A stretch of DNA of 64,000 bases from Bradyrhizobium nanningense (GCF_004114535.1 NZ_LBJC01000021.1:16115-80114); one strand, 5' to 3'. Positions 7,715 to 16,958 are shown, counted from the first letter of the stretch. Notes: generated from the letters alone by a model not told the origin. Program-made: numbers and translations.

Positions 7715-8314
7715 TCAGGCCTCCGGCCATTCAGCAATGAAGCCTTTCGCCTTGTACGGCTCGATCTTGTCCCATTCATGCAGCATGCGGCGGCGGAATT
7801 CGGCATCGGTGTGCCAGAGTGCGCGCGGCGTCGCGAAGCTGTCGACGGTGATCAGTATTTTCTCGACCTCCGGCCAGTGCCGATGCAGCGTCATCGGGTA
7901 GCGCCGCGCGGTCCAGGTGTTGCCGAGACAGATCACGCTGCGGATGTTGGCAAGGCCGAGCGCCGCATCGATGATCGGCAGCGAGAAGATCACGTTCTCC
8001 CCGGTGTTCATCGCACGGTGCTCCTCGAGGACAAGTTCCGCCGGAATGCCCGCCGCAATCATCGCCGCCTTGATGAGCGTGCACTCGGATTGCTCCGAGC
8101 CAGGCGTCACCCCGCCGCTGACAATCGCCCACCGGAAATAGCCCTCGCGCCACAGCTTTGCTGCGGTATCGGCCCGCAACGCGACATCCTCTCGGCTCCC
8201 GAACATGAACAACAGATCGGCCGGCACGAGCGGCGTCTCGATCAGATGCGTGTGGTTGATCTCGGCGATCTCGTCCGCGGTCGGCAGACGAGCACCATCA
8301 TCCCTGGTTGACAT
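7715..8314 (-). CDS. YdcF family protein (DUF218)
   Basis: A 199-residue protein from ATG 8314; an upstream TTG at 8377 is less likely. The DUF218 pattern is clear: LFMFGSREDVALRADTAAKL, IVSGGVTPGSEQSECTLIKA, LEEHRAMNTGENVIFS and a C-terminal RYPMTLHRHWPEV stretch. YdcF binds S-adenosylmethionine in vitro, and related SanA/ElyC proteins act in envelope sugar metabolism, but the reaction of the YdcF branch is not settled. No signal peptide or membrane segment was seen, so it is probably cytoplasmic. It is convergent with the MocR gene, 21 bases apart, and lies just downstream of the membrane-protein gene 8380-8967 on the same strand, so the two may be co-transcribed. Confidence 0.8.
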   Translation of the reverse strand: MSTRDDGARLPTADEIAEINHTHLIETPLVPADLLFMFGSREDVALRADTAAKLWREGYFRWAIVSGGVTPGSEQSECTLIKAAMIAAGIPAELVLEEHRAMNTGENVIFSLPIIDAALGLANIRSVICLGNTWTARRYPMTLHRHWPEVEKILITVDSFATPRALWHTDAEFRRRMLHEWDKIEPYKAKGFIAEWPEA

Positions 8315-8379
8315 GGCCTGCACGATGCAGCGGCAGCGCGCGGCTGCGAAGTCACGTTTGATTGCGGCCGGTTGCAAAG

Positions 8380-8967
8380 CTACGGCAGCAACGCTTCCGG
8401 CAGATGCGCCAGGGTATAGGAGCGCGGCTGGTTGCGCCGCACGAAGCCGCCGACCTGCCAGGCGAACAGCGCGGCAAAGCCGAGGATGAACAGCGCGCCG
8501 GCGAATTCGCCGATCACGAGCGCGCGGATCAACAGGCCCGCCATCGCCACCGTCAGCACCGCAAGGAATGCGAGCACCGTCGCATAGGCGGTGCGGCCGA
8601 GTCCCGAGGTCAGTACGGCGCGGCTACCCGCTTTCGCCATCCGTGCATGCAATTCGACAATGAACGCGCGAAAGCCGTTGTCCTGCGGCGCCATCAGCGC
8701 CGCGGTCTGCCAGCTCGTCGACAGGATCGCGATGCGGCGACCGCCAGTGTGCGTGACATCGGCGCGGAAGCGGTGCTGCTGCATCGACACCGGGCGGAAC
8801 GAGAGCCGGATCGCGCTGATCTCGTCATAAGGCCACAGGGCGGACCGGCCGCCGATGTGCCAGGACAGCCCGTCCTCCGTCAGCGCAAAGCGATGCGCCG
8901 AGCCGATCAGCGACGCCTTGTAGGCATAGCTGGTGACTGACGCGGCCTCGGCTTCCGAACCCTGCAT
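8380..8967 (-). CDS. Membrane protein of unknown function
   Basis: A 195-residue protein from ATG 8967. Residues about 15-115 form a soluble beta-rich region (HRFALTEDGLSWHIGGRSAL, WPYDEISAIRLSF, GRRIAILSTSW) that resembles a PH-like fold. Two membrane helices follow: AYATVLAFLAVLTVAMAGLL and FAGALFILGFAALFAWQVGG. This PH-like plus two-helix layout is common in small rhizobial inner-membrane proteins with no assigned role. It is head-to-head with the small membrane protein at 9047 (79 bases between starts) and upstream of the YdcF gene. Confidence 0.7.
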   Translation of the reverse strand: MQGSEAEAASVTSYAYKASLIGSAHRFALTEDGLSWHIGGRSALWPYDEISAIRLSFRPVSMQQHRFRADVTHTGGRRIAILSTSWQTAALMAPQDNGFRAFIVELHARMAKAGSRAVLTSGLGRTAYATVLAFLAVLTVAMAGLLIRALVIGEFAGALFILGFAALFAWQVGGFVRRNQPRSYTLAHLPEALLP

Positions 8968-9046
8968 TGCCGCAATCGATCCCGTCCACGAAAACCCCGC
9001 GGCGATCGGCTTGCGCGATCGCCCTCGCCCATCCTACAAGCGAGGC

Positions 9047-9481
9047 ATGGTTGAGACGACCTTTTTTCCGCGCCGTCTGATTCTCGGCGCCGCAATGATC
9101 GCCGGCGTGCTGCTGGCGCTCGCGGTGCACATGCTGGGCGCGCGCTACGGGCTCGACCTCGGCGCGCTCTGGCGTTCCGACGCGGCCGAGTTCATCCCCG
9201 CGGGCGCGGCAATCGCCTGGTGGCTGATTGCCACGGTCGGATTCTCCGGCGGCTATTTCACCGCGACATTGATGCAGAGCGCCGTGTCCGGCCAGATCTC
9301 GCAGCGGATGCGCCAGTTCCTGATCGCGGTCGGTGTGCTGCTGCTCGCGGGGGCGGGTCAGGTGGCTTCCGCGCCGAGTCCGATCCCGACCGTCTCGGGC
9401 GTACTGGCTGGGCTCGCCGCGCTGTGCCTCGGCGCCGTCATGGCATTTTGCGGCGCCCATTTCGCACTGCGCCGCGGCTGA
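9047..9481 (+). CDS. Small integral membrane protein
   Basis: A 144-residue protein from ATG 9047, preceded by CGAGGC. Four hydrophobic helices are visible: LILGAAMIAGVLLALAVHML, IPAGAAIAWWLIATVGFSGG, FLIAVGVLLLAGAGQVASA and VLAGLAALCLGAVMAFCGAH. The short loops carry no motif I can name. It is convergent with the MFS exporter gene (24 bases between stop codons) and shares its upstream region with 8380-8967. It could be a partner of either neighbour; no function can be given. Confidence 0.7.
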   Translation: MVETTFFPRRLILGAAMIAGVLLALAVHMLGARYGLDLGALWRSDAAEFIPAGAAIAWWLIATVGFSGGYFTATLMQSAVSGQISQRMRQFLIAVGVLLLAGAGQVASAPSPIPTVSGVLAGLAALCLGAVMAFCGAHFALRRG

Positions 9482-9504
9482 CCTTTGCGCTGAGCGCAAG
9501 TCGC

Positions 9505-10911
9505 TCACGGCCTACTTTCGCGCGCACCGAAGCCGATCACCGCTGCGCCCAGCAACAAGACCAGCGCGGAGATGACGAGCGACAGATGCAATCCCGCCAT
9601 GAAGGCGTCCTGCGCGGCCACGAGCGAGCCGAACAGCGCAACAACGCTACCGGTCTGCCGCGTCGCGTTCAGGACGCCTGCCGCGATGCCGGAGCGCGCT
9701 CTTTCGACACTGCCCAGCAAGGTCGAGGTCAGCGGCGGAACCAGCAGCCCAAGTCCGCCGCAGATCGCGATCATCTGCGCGCAAATCATCCAATAGCTTG
9801 TGTCCGGCGCGATCCACAGCAGACCGAGACAGCCGAGCGCCGACACGCAGGCCCCGACGACGATGGTCGGACACGCGCCGATGCGCTCGGCGAGGCGTGG
9901 CGCCAGCAGGTTGATCGGCAGCACCGCCCCCATCATCGGCACGAAGGCGAGCCCGGTCCACCACGCCGACAGCCCGTTGATCCGCTGGAAGTACAGGCTG
10001 AGCACGAAGATCAGGCCGTAGATCGCGATGTTGACGAGCAGGCCGACCAGCGAGGTCAGCGCGAACAGCCTGTGGCCAAACAGCGACAACGGCAGCATCG
10101 GCTGCGCCGCGCGCCTCTCGCGCAAAATAAAGAGCGCAGCGAGAATTGCGGCGCCGACAAAGCCTGCGATCACGGCCGGATGTCCCCAGCCCAGCGCTCC
10201 GCCTTCGATAATGGCGCCGGCCAGCGCCCCCAGCGCGCCGATCGCGGCAAGCTGGCCGGGCAGATCGATCTCGCGCGAGCGCGCCCGCGTGGTCTCGCGG
10301 GCGTAGCGCCAGCTCAGCCACAAGCCGGCGAGCCCGATCGGCAGATTGACCAGAAAGATCGCGCGCCAGCCGACCAGCGTGATCAGCGCGCCGCCGACGA
10401 AGGGGCCAGCCGTGAGCGCAAGGCTCGCTCCGGCAGCCCAGACCGCAACGGCGCGGCCGCGCGCGCGGTCGTCCGCATAGGCATGATTGAGCAGCGCGAG
10501 CGAATTCGGCACCAGAATCGCTGCCGCCAGCCCCTGGACCAGCCGCGCGCCGATCAGCACGGTCGCATTAGGCGACAGCGCGCAGGCGAGCGAGGCCGCG
10601 GTGAAGATGGCGAACCCCGCCATGAAGATACGCTTGGCGCCGATGCGGTCGCCGAGCGCGCCGGCCGTCAGGATGAAGGCGGCAAACGCGATGGTGTAGG
10701 CGCTGACCACCCATTGCAACTCGGCGACGCCGCCGCCGAGCGTCCTGCCCATCGCATCGAGTGCGGTGTTGACGATGGTGACGTCGAGCTGCACCACGCC
10801 ATAGCCGAGGCTCATTGCGGCCAGCGTGAGAGAGGTTGCAAGAGACGACGAGGTGCGCGACGTGCCGGCCCTGCCGTCGAGAGTTTCATATCTGATGGTG
10901 CTCGCTCGCAT
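9505..10911 (-). CDS. MFS drug exporter, DHA2 (EmrB/QacA) type
   Basis: A 468-residue permease from ATG 10911 with GAGGTGGCAGC as ribosome site; an upstream frame extension to 11004 looks non-coding. It has the 14-helix DHA2 pattern: QLDVTIVNTALDAMGRTLGG (motif D1), LTAGALGDRIGAKRIFMAGF (motif A), GARLVQGLAAAILVPNSLAL (motif B) and LALTAGPFVGGALITLVGWR (motif C). Proteins of this type expel lipophilic toxic compounds in exchange for protons. No TetR or MarR regulator and no membrane-fusion partner are adjacent, so the substrate cannot be guessed. Confidence 0.88.
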   Translation of the reverse strand: MRASTIRYETLDGRAGTSRTSSSLATSLTLAAMSLGYGVVQLDVTIVNTALDAMGRTLGGGVAELQWVVSAYTIAFAAFILTAGALGDRIGAKRIFMAGFAIFTAASLACALSPNATVLIGARLVQGLAAAILVPNSLALLNHAYADDRARGRAVAVWAAGASLALTAGPFVGGALITLVGWRAIFLVNLPIGLAGLWLSWRYARETTRARSREIDLPGQLAAIGALGALAGAIIEGGALGWGHPAVIAGFVGAAILAALFILRERRAAQPMLPLSLFGHRLFALTSLVGLLVNIAIYGLIFVLSLYFQRINGLSAWWTGLAFVPMMGAVLPINLLAPRLAERIGACPTIVVGACVSALGCLGLLWIAPDTSYWMICAQMIAICGGLGLLVPPLTSTLLGSVERARSGIAAGVLNATRQTGSVVALFGSLVAAQDAFMAGLHLSLVISALVLLLGAAVIGFGARESRP

Positions 10912-11051
10912 GCTGCCACCTCGGTTGCAGCCCCGTGCGAAACATACGCTCTCACCGCCACGCCATGTTTCGATAACGACCGAATGATGACGCAAGGCAT
11001 GCAAGCGCCGCGCGGAGTGACCGCGCGGCGCCCTGCCGGTTCAGCTTGCGC

Positions 11052-11558
11052 TTAGCTCGCCGCGCGCAGGTTCACCTTGCTCTCGGCGAGGGTCGTTAGC
11101 TTCTTGTCGGTCGCCTTTTCCTCCTCGAGCGTCTTGGCCAGCACGGCGGCGCAGTCGTTGCGGCCGAGTTGCTTGGCCCAGGCGATCAGGCTGCCATAAC
11201 GGACGATCTCGTAATGTTCGGCGGCCTGCGCCGCGTTGATCAGCGCGGCATCGAGCACCGCCTTGTCGGCGACCTCGCCGGCGGTCTCGTCGGCTTCCTC
11301 GATGATGCCGTCGATCGCCGGGCAGTCGACCGCCTTCACGGCAACGCCGTGCATCTTGAACACTTCCTCGAGCCGCGTGACGTGCTGCTTGGTTTCCTGA
11401 AGGTGCGTCAAAAAGCCCTGTTTCAGCTGCGGATCAGTGGCCTTGCTTGCCATCTTCGGAAGCGCCTTGGTCAGCTGCTGCTCGGCGTAATAGATGTCCT
11501 GGAGCTGGTGCACGAACAGGTCGTTCATGGTCTTGATGTCTTTTGTGAACAGTCCCAT
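11052..11558 (-). CDS. YciE/YciF ferritin-like stress protein (DUF892)
   Basis: A 168-residue protein from ATG 11558, ribosome site GAGGACGGAACG. The whole length matches the DUF892 four-helix bundle: FVHQLQDIYYAEQQLTKALP, LTHLQETKQHVTRLEEVF, the AAEHYEIVRYGSLIAWAKQL helix and the LAKTLEEEKATDKKLTTLA helix. Conserved Glu and His residues on helices 1-4 (Glu of YYAEQQ, E..H of ETKQHV, AEHYE, LEEE) suggest a dimetal site. Members are induced by general stress. That fits the consensus EcfG promoter 92 bases upstream at 11650-11674. Confidence 0.9.
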   Translation of the reverse strand: MGLFTKDIKTMNDLFVHQLQDIYYAEQQLTKALPKMASKATDPQLKQGFLTHLQETKQHVTRLEEVFKMHGVAVKAVDCPAIDGIIEEADETAGEVADKAVLDAALINAAQAAEHYEIVRYGSLIAWAKQLGRNDCAAVLAKTLEEEKATDKKLTTLAESKVNLRAAS

Positions 11559-11649
11559 CGTTCCGTCCTCTTTCGGTTTCTGGAACACGAAGGCAGCGGC
11601 TTGCACGAAAAGCCGCTTATTCCGCCATGTTCGGTTGCTGATGGGGCCC

Positions 11650-11674
11650 AACGAGCGCACGGCATCGACGTTCC
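11650..11674 (-). promoter_or_regulatory. EcfG (general stress sigma factor) promoter
   Basis: On the minus strand GGAAC (11674-11670) is followed by exactly 16 bases and CGTT (11653-11650), the alphaproteobacterial EcfG consensus GGAAC-N16/17-CGTT. Transcription would start near 11643 and leave an untranslated leader of about 85 bases before ATG 11558 of the YciE-type gene. The match is perfect in both boxes and the gene type is a classic member of the general stress response. Confidence 0.8.
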
Positions 11675-11985
11675 AAAAAGACCCGTACGACTTGCGCTGG
11701 AACAATGCGGACGGCGTCGGGATCCGAAATCATGGGCACATATGAACACACGAGCCGGGCCGGTTTCACGACTCATATGCTTAACGCGCCTCCGATGTGA
11801 ACCGCGTATGACAAAAGTGGCCGGTCCGACGCAGAACCTATTGTTGTCAAGGGCTGCACAAGCCGCTGTTTTTGCCTTAAATGAGCTGGATCATGCCTAG
11901 CGATCGATGCCTGCCTTTGGCCATGATTGGTACCCGACTGGCCAATGCCTGGCTCGGTCGGTCTTGCCCCCCGCCGGGAGGATGA
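11675..11985. other. Intergenic region between divergent genes
   Basis: No gene was found. The part next to 11674 is upstream of the EcfG promoter. GGGAGGATGA just before ATG 11986 is the ribosome site of the next gene. Nothing else stands out. Confidence 0.4.
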
Positions 11986-13068
11986 ATGTACGGACTGCTG
12001 ACCGCGTTGAAGCGCGGCTTCAAGAGATGGATCGGCTGGCGACGCCTCGGCATTGCCGCGAGCGTCTTCATCATCGCCTTCGCGATCACCACGCTGGTGC
12101 GGACCCTCAAGGGCATCGATACCGGGGTCATCCTGACCGCGCTAACCGAGATTCCCCGCGGGAGCATCGGGATGGCGGCGATCTGCGTCCTCTTCGCGTT
12201 CTGTACGCTGACCTTCTACGATTTTTTTGCACTGCGAACGATCGGCAAGAAGCAGGTGCCCTATCGCATCGCGGCGCTCTCCAGCTTCACGTCCTATTCG
12301 ATCGGCCACAACATCGGCGCCACCGTGTTCACCGGCGGCGCGATCCGCTTCCGGATCTATTCGGACTACGGGCTGAACGCAATCGACGTCGCCAAGATCT
12401 GCTTCCTGTCGGGCCTGACCTTCTGGCTCGGTAACATCTTCGTGCTCTCGATCGGCATGGCCATCCATCCGGATGCCGCCTCCTCGATGGATCAGCTCCC
12501 CTCGTCGATCAACCGGCTGATCGCACTCGGCGGCCTCGCCTCGATCGGCGCGTATCTGGTGTGGCTCTGCCTGGGCGAAAAGCGACGCGAGCTTGGCCAG
12601 AAGGGCTGGAAGGTGGTGCTACCGTCGGCGCCGCTGACACTGGTTCAAATCCTGATCGGGGTGGTTGATCTCGGCTTCTGCGCCACGGCGATGTACCTCT
12701 TGATGCCGGCCAATCCGCCGATCGACTTCATGTCGCTTGCCGTGGTGTTCATCCTGGCGACGCTGCTCGGCTTCGCCAGTCATGCCCCCGGCTCGATCGG
12801 CGTGTTCGATGCCGCCATGCTGCTGGCGCTGCCCGAATTCGGCCGCGAGCAGCTTCTGGCGACGCTTCTGGTGTTCCGCATCCTCTATTTTGTGATCCCG
12901 TTTGGCCTCGCCATCTCCATCATGGGCACGCGCGAGCTCTGGATGAACGTGGTCGAGCCCTGGCAGGAGCGGCGGCGGCTGGCAGAGGCGTGCGCGCAGG
13001 CCAATTTACCCAAGCAGGTGACGCCGATGGAGCGCGAGCGGTTGCTGCGGCAGGCCAATAAGCGCTGA
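11986..13068 (+). CDS. YbhN/UPF0104 family membrane protein (lysylphosphatidylglycerol synthase TM-region type)
   Basis: A 360-residue integral membrane protein with about eight helices, for example RLGIAASVFIIAFAITTLV, IGMAAICVLFAFCTLTFYDF and IDFMSLAVVFILATLLGFAS. Family signatures are SYSIGHNIGATVFTGGAIRF in the middle and FASHAPGSIGVFDAAMLLAL near the end. The MprF synthase domain is absent, so it is the flippase-like region only. Such proteins move or sense phospholipids or lipid-linked sugars in the inner membrane. The gene has a strong ribosome site (GGGAGGATGA) and stands just before an exported SGNH hydrolase, so both may serve the envelope. Confidence 0.82.
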   Translation: MYGLLTALKRGFKRWIGWRRLGIAASVFIIAFAITTLVRTLKGIDTGVILTALTEIPRGSIGMAAICVLFAFCTLTFYDFFALRTIGKKQVPYRIAALSSFTSYSIGHNIGATVFTGGAIRFRIYSDYGLNAIDVAKICFLSGLTFWLGNIFVLSIGMAIHPDAASSMDQLPSSINRLIALGGLASIGAYLVWLCLGEKRRELGQKGWKVVLPSAPLTLVQILIGVVDLGFCATAMYLLMPANPPIDFMSLAVVFILATLLGFASHAPGSIGVFDAAMLLALPEFGREQLLATLLVFRILYFVIPFGLAISIMGTRELWMNVVEPWQERRRLAEACAQANLPKQVTPMERERLLRQANKR

Positions 13069-13154
13069 AACAGGCAGCCCGGACCAAAGGGTTGCGGACG
13101 GAAGAGCAATCCTCTCTTATTTCCGCCTCAACTTTGCCGTTGAAGACGCGGGCC

Positions 13155-15104
13155 ATGATCCCTGTATTCCTTCGTACCCTCTCCGCCGGCGCCCTGCTGC
13201 TGGCCGGGCTTTTGACCGTTTTGCCGGCCGAGCGCGCCGCCGCGCAGGACGCGGGCCTGCAGATCAGTTGGGAGGTGCGTAACCGCTTCCGGCTGTTCCG
13301 TGAGGAGCGCGACTTCCTGCTCCATGTCGAGAATGCGCGTAACCGCAGCATCCTGGCCGCAGAACAATCGCTCGAGCTCCAGAGCGAAGGCCGCGGCTGG
13401 GCTCGCAATATGGTCAACCGCCTCTGCATCGACCTTCAGGGCCGCGTCAACCAGCCCTGCACCCGCGACAACACCAAGGAAAATTACCTCACCCCGATTG
13501 ATCATCCCATCACCGTACGTCTCGTCGGCGCCGTGCCTGTCGGCGCCACCTGCGCCTGGTCGTTCGACGACGGCGACGGCCCGCAACAATCGACCTTCGA
13601 CTGCGCCGAGCCGATCAACTTGCGCGTCCGCTATGGCAAGCAGACGGTCGCGACCGTTGATGTCTCCTCCGGCTCCGATCCGACCCAGCGGGTCCAGACC
13701 GAGATCCAGGTCCGCGACATCTTCGTTGCCGGCCTCGGGGACAGCATCGCCTCGGGCGAGGGCAATCCGGACCGGCCGCTGGCACTGTCCGACGAAGGTT
13801 TCTGCTTCCGCTCCTATCTCGGTACCGCCGGCGCGCAGTACTACCGGCCGAGCCGCCACGGCTTCAAGGGCGGCCGCGCTTGCGAGGCGCCCGACACGCT
13901 CGCGAACTGGCAGCGCTACGGCGCGCTCTGGTTCAACTCGCCCTGCCACCGCTCGCTCTACAGCTACCAGACGCGGACCGCGCTCGCGCTTGCGGTCCGC
14001 TACACCCACATCGCGGTGACCTATCTGCCGCTCGCCTGCACCGGCGCCAGCATCGGCGACGGGCTGCTCGGCTCGCAGCGCGCCCGCGAATGCCCCCCCG
14101 GCAAGACCGGCGTCTGCAACACCAGTGTGACCGCCCAGGTCGCCGAGTTGCGCGAGGCCCTTACCGCGGCGAAGAAGCGCCAGCCCGACCGCACGCTCGA
14201 CCTCGTGCTGCTCTCGGTCGGCGCCAACGACGTCTATTTCTCCGGCCTCGTCGCCGACGTGATCGTCGACACCGCGACCGAGCGGGCGCTGTTCCGCCGC
14301 TCCGGCGTGATGGCGAGCGTCGATGATTCCCGCGATGCGCTGGCCCGCGAGCTGCCGCAGAACTTCGTCAAGCTGCGCGAGGCACTGAAGCCGCTGGTCG
14401 GCGGCGACCTCTCGCACGTCGTCTATGTCTCCTACGCCAATCCCGCGCTCGCCGATGGCGGCGTGCCCTGCCGTGGCGGCCGCGCCGGGTTCGACATCCA
14501 TCCGGCCTTCAATGCCGACCCGCAGCGGCTTGCCCGCGTCTCGACCTTCGTCGACACCGAGTTCTTGCCGCAGCTGAAGGGGCTCGCCACCTGCACCCGC
14601 GGCGCGCTGTGCCGTGATCCCGAAGCCGACCGCATGACCTTCGTCGATGCGCACCAGGCCGCGTTTGCCGATCACGGCTTCTGCGCGCATTCCGGCAACG
14701 ATCCAGAATTCGACCGCAGCTGCTTTGCCGAGAATGGCCAGAGCTTCAATCCTGATATCGTGAGCGCAGCGAGCCAGCCGATGCTGTGCGGCCGCGGCGC
14801 CTCGGAATATCGCGCCTACCTGCCCCGCGGGCGCTGGATCCGCGACGCCAATGACAGCTATTTTTCCGCGATGACCTATCCGCAAGGGCTACCGGCGGCG
14901 AGCCAGCCGACCGACATCCACGACGCGACCTGGGGCGTGCTCTCCGCCGTCTATGGCGGCGCGGTGCATCCGAGCGCGGAGGGCCATGCCGCGATGGCGG
15001 ATGCCGCACTGCCGGCCGCGAGCGCGGTGCTCGGGCTGGACGCCGTACCGCCGGGCGTGACGCGGGGACTGCTGCCGCAGCTGTTGCCAAGCGCGCAGCA
15101 GTAG
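13155..15104 (+). CDS. Exported SGNH/GDSL-like hydrolase
   Basis: A 649-residue protein from ATG 13155. The N-terminus MIPVFLRTLSAGALLLAGLL is followed by TVLPAERAAAQ, a Sec signal peptide with probable cleavage after AAA. A beta-sandwich-like part (residues about 30-195) precedes the SGNH hydrolase domain. Block I is VAGLGDSIASGEGNPDRP (nucleophile Ser), block III is LLSVGANDVYFSG (oxyanion Asn), and block V is GAVHPSAEGHAAMA with the catalytic Asp/Ser-His region (His in VHPSAEGH). The many cysteines suggest disulfides in the periplasm. Substrates of the family include acyl esters on lipids or polysaccharides; none can be assigned here. Confidence 0.82.
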   Translation: MIPVFLRTLSAGALLLAGLLTVLPAERAAAQDAGLQISWEVRNRFRLFREERDFLLHVENARNRSILAAEQSLELQSEGRGWARNMVNRLCIDLQGRVNQPCTRDNTKENYLTPIDHPITVRLVGAVPVGATCAWSFDDGDGPQQSTFDCAEPINLRVRYGKQTVATVDVSSGSDPTQRVQTEIQVRDIFVAGLGDSIASGEGNPDRPLALSDEGFCFRSYLGTAGAQYYRPSRHGFKGGRACEAPDTLANWQRYGALWFNSPCHRSLYSYQTRTALALAVRYTHIAVTYLPLACTGASIGDGLLGSQRARECPPGKTGVCNTSVTAQVAELREALTAAKKRQPDRTLDLVLLSVGANDVYFSGLVADVIVDTATERALFRRSGVMASVDDSRDALARELPQNFVKLREALKPLVGGDLSHVVYVSYANPALADGGVPCRGGRAGFDIHPAFNADPQRLARVSTFVDTEFLPQLKGLATCTRGALCRDPEADRMTFVDAHQAAFADHGFCAHSGNDPEFDRSCFAENGQSFNPDIVSAASQPMLCGRGASEYRAYLPRGRWIRDANDSYFSAMTYPQGLPAASQPTDIHDATWGVLSAVYGGAVHPSAEGHAAMADAALPAASAVLGLDAVPPGVTRGLLPQLLPSAQQ

Positions 15105-15128
15105 AAGCAAGCGCGAGCTCTCTCCTCG

Positions 15129-15247
15129 CGTCATTGCAAGGAGCGCTTGCGACGAAGCAATCCAGACTATTTCCGCAGATGGATTCCTGGATTGCTTCCG
15201 CCTTCGCCGAAGGCTTCGGCGGACAAGTCGCTGCGCTCGCAATGACG
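15129..15247. repeat. Dispersed palindromic repeat family B, copy 1
   Basis: It begins CGTCATTGCAAGGAGCGCTT and ends GCGCTCGCAATGACG, with GAAGCAATCCAGA/CTGGATTGCTTC inner arms and an extra central hairpin GCCTTCGCCGAAGGC. Close relatives are at 34247-34333 and 41192-41297. This imperfect palindrome sits between genes and can fold into one long stem. Confidence 0.8.
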
Positions 15248-15278
15248 AGCTTGGGTTCGCACTTTCCACACTCTCGCT

Positions 15279-15380
15279 GTCGTCGCCCGGCTTGACCGGG
15301 CGATCCAGTACTCCGTGGCAGCAGTGATTGAATCGAGATGCCGCGGCGTACTGGATTCCCCGCCTTCGCGGGGAATGACA
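15279..15380. repeat. Palindromic repeat family D, copy 1
   Basis: It runs from CGTCGCCCGGCTTGACCGGG through GATCCAGTA / TACTGGATT arms to CCGCGTTCGCGG-like CGCCTTCGCGGGGAATGAC. It shares the GATCCA...TGGATTCC and GGAATGAC layout with 44389-44493. It is non-coding. Confidence 0.5.
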
Positions 15381-15573
15381 GCGGAGTGCGCGGCATTGTC
15401 TTGCGCATCACCATCGCTCGCACGATCTCGTCGCACCAGCATCGTTCCCCTCACCCGCCGTTCCATCAATCCAAAAACGGCATCGATCGATACTGCCTTG
15501 AACTTGGACACTTCGCCGCGCTCGCCTCTAGGAGTCGCCTTGAGGAAATGTTCGAGTTTTAAGGAGGCGCCTG
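15381..15573. promoter_or_regulatory. Upstream region of the hexarate transporter gene
   Basis: This stretch of about 190 bases must contain the transporter promoter. No clear operator was recognised. TTTTAAGGAGGCGCCTG directly before ATG 15574 is a near-perfect ribosome site. Confidence 0.35.
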
Positions 15574-16926
15574 ATGAGCGCAGTGGTGTCCGCAGCGGAC
15601 GTGAGGAGGTCTCGCGTCAGGCTGCTCATCGTGACCATGTTGTTCCTGGTCACGACAGTGAATTATGCCGACCGCGCCACGCTGTCGATCGCAGGTCCCG
15701 CGCTCTCCAAGGAGCTGCATCTCGATCCCGTCGCCATGGGCTGGATCTTCTCGGCGTTCGGCTGGTCCTATGTCGTGGCGCAGGTGCCGGGCGGCTGGCT
15801 GCTCGACCGCTACGGCTCGCGCCTCGTCTATGCTTTCAGCATCATCATCTGGTCGCTGTTCACGCTGATGCAGGGCTGGGTCGGCTTCCTCAGCGCCGGC
15901 GCTGCCGTCGTCGTGCTGTTCGCGCTCCGCCTCCTGGTCGGCATCGCGGAAGCACCGTCCTTTCCCGCCAATGCCCGCATCGTCGCGGCGTGGTTTCCGG
16001 GCAACGAGCGCGGCACTGCCTCGGCCTTCTTCAATTCGGGGCAGTATTTCGCGACCGTGATCTTCGCGCCGCTGATGGGCTGGATCGCGCACGCTTACGG
16101 CTGGCGCTTCGTGTTCTTCGTGATGGGTGCGCTCGGCATCGTCATGGGCTTCGTCTGGCTCAAGACCATCTACGGCCCGAAGGAGCATCCTTCGATCAAC
16201 GAGGCCGAGTTCGATTACATCAGGGAAGGCGGCGCGCTGGTCGATCTCGACGCGCCCAAGAACGATCTGCCGCGCGCGCGTGCGGCCGAGGCCGGCTCCG
16301 GATGGGACCACATCCGCCAGCTGCTCTCCAACCGCATGATGCTCGGCGTCTATCTCGGCCAGTACTGCATCAACACGCTGACCTATTTCTTCCTGACCTG
16401 GTTCCCGGTCTATCTCGTCAAGGAGCGCGGCCTGTCGATCCTGCAAGCCGGCTTCGTCGCAACGCTGCCGGCGCTGTGCGGCTTCATCGGCGGCGTGCTC
16501 GGCGGCATCATCTCGGACGCGATCCTGCGCAGGACCGGCTCGCTGACCATGGCGCGCAAGATCCCGATCGTCGGCGGCATGCTGCTGTCGATGTCGATCA
16601 TCGCCTGCAACTATGTCGACGGACAGGCGCTGGTGGTCGGCTTCATGGCGCTCGCCTTCTTCGGCAAGGGCATCGGTGCGCTCGGCTGGGCGGTGGTCTC
16701 CGACACCTCGCCGAAGGAGGCCGGCGGCGTCTCCGGCGGCCTGTTCAACACCTTCGGCAACCTCTCCTCGATCACCACCCCGATCGTGATCGGCTACATC
16801 CTGGCCGCGAGCGGCTCGTTCAACGGCGCGCTGCTGTTCGTCGGCCTCAACGCGCTGGTGGCGGCGTTCGCCTACCTAGTCATCGTCGGCAAGATCGAGC
16901 GGGTGACGCTCAAACGTTCCTCCTGA
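15574..16926 (+). CDS. MFS hexarate (glucarate/galactarate) transporter, ACS family
   Basis: A 450-residue, 12-helix permease with an AAGGAGG ribosome site. Anion:cation symporter family features are LFLVTTVNYADRATLSIAGP at the first helix, PGGWLLDRYGSRLVYAFSII (motif A) and LRLLVGIAEAPSFPANARIV with the family Glu-Ala-Pro-Phe-Pro pattern. It is closest in pattern to GudP/GarP/ExuT carriers, which import aldarates or hexuronates with protons. The gene is followed by a terminator and then by the LysR gene and the glucarate/galactarate enzymes on the same strand, which makes hexarates the likely substrates. Confidence 0.85.
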   Translation: MSAVVSAADVRRSRVRLLIVTMLFLVTTVNYADRATLSIAGPALSKELHLDPVAMGWIFSAFGWSYVVAQVPGGWLLDRYGSRLVYAFSIIIWSLFTLMQGWVGFLSAGAAVVVLFALRLLVGIAEAPSFPANARIVAAWFPGNERGTASAFFNSGQYFATVIFAPLMGWIAHAYGWRFVFFVMGALGIVMGFVWLKTIYGPKEHPSINEAEFDYIREGGALVDLDAPKNDLPRARAAEAGSGWDHIRQLLSNRMMLGVYLGQYCINTLTYFFLTWFPVYLVKERGLSILQAGFVATLPALCGFIGGVLGGIISDAILRRTGSLTMARKIPIVGGMLLSMSIIACNYVDGQALVVGFMALAFFGKGIGALGWAVVSDTSPKEAGGVSGGLFNTFGNLSSITTPIVIGYILAASGSFNGALLFVGLNALVAAFAYLVIVGKIERVTLKRSS

Positions 16927-16958
16927 GCGCTCCCATGGGAGCTTGACCAGGCAACTCA

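Noticed and set aside
9220..11055. 611-codon plus-strand frame opposite the MFS exporter
   Set aside because: Arg/Gln/Asp-rich shadow of the exporter gene; no ribosome site and no motif.
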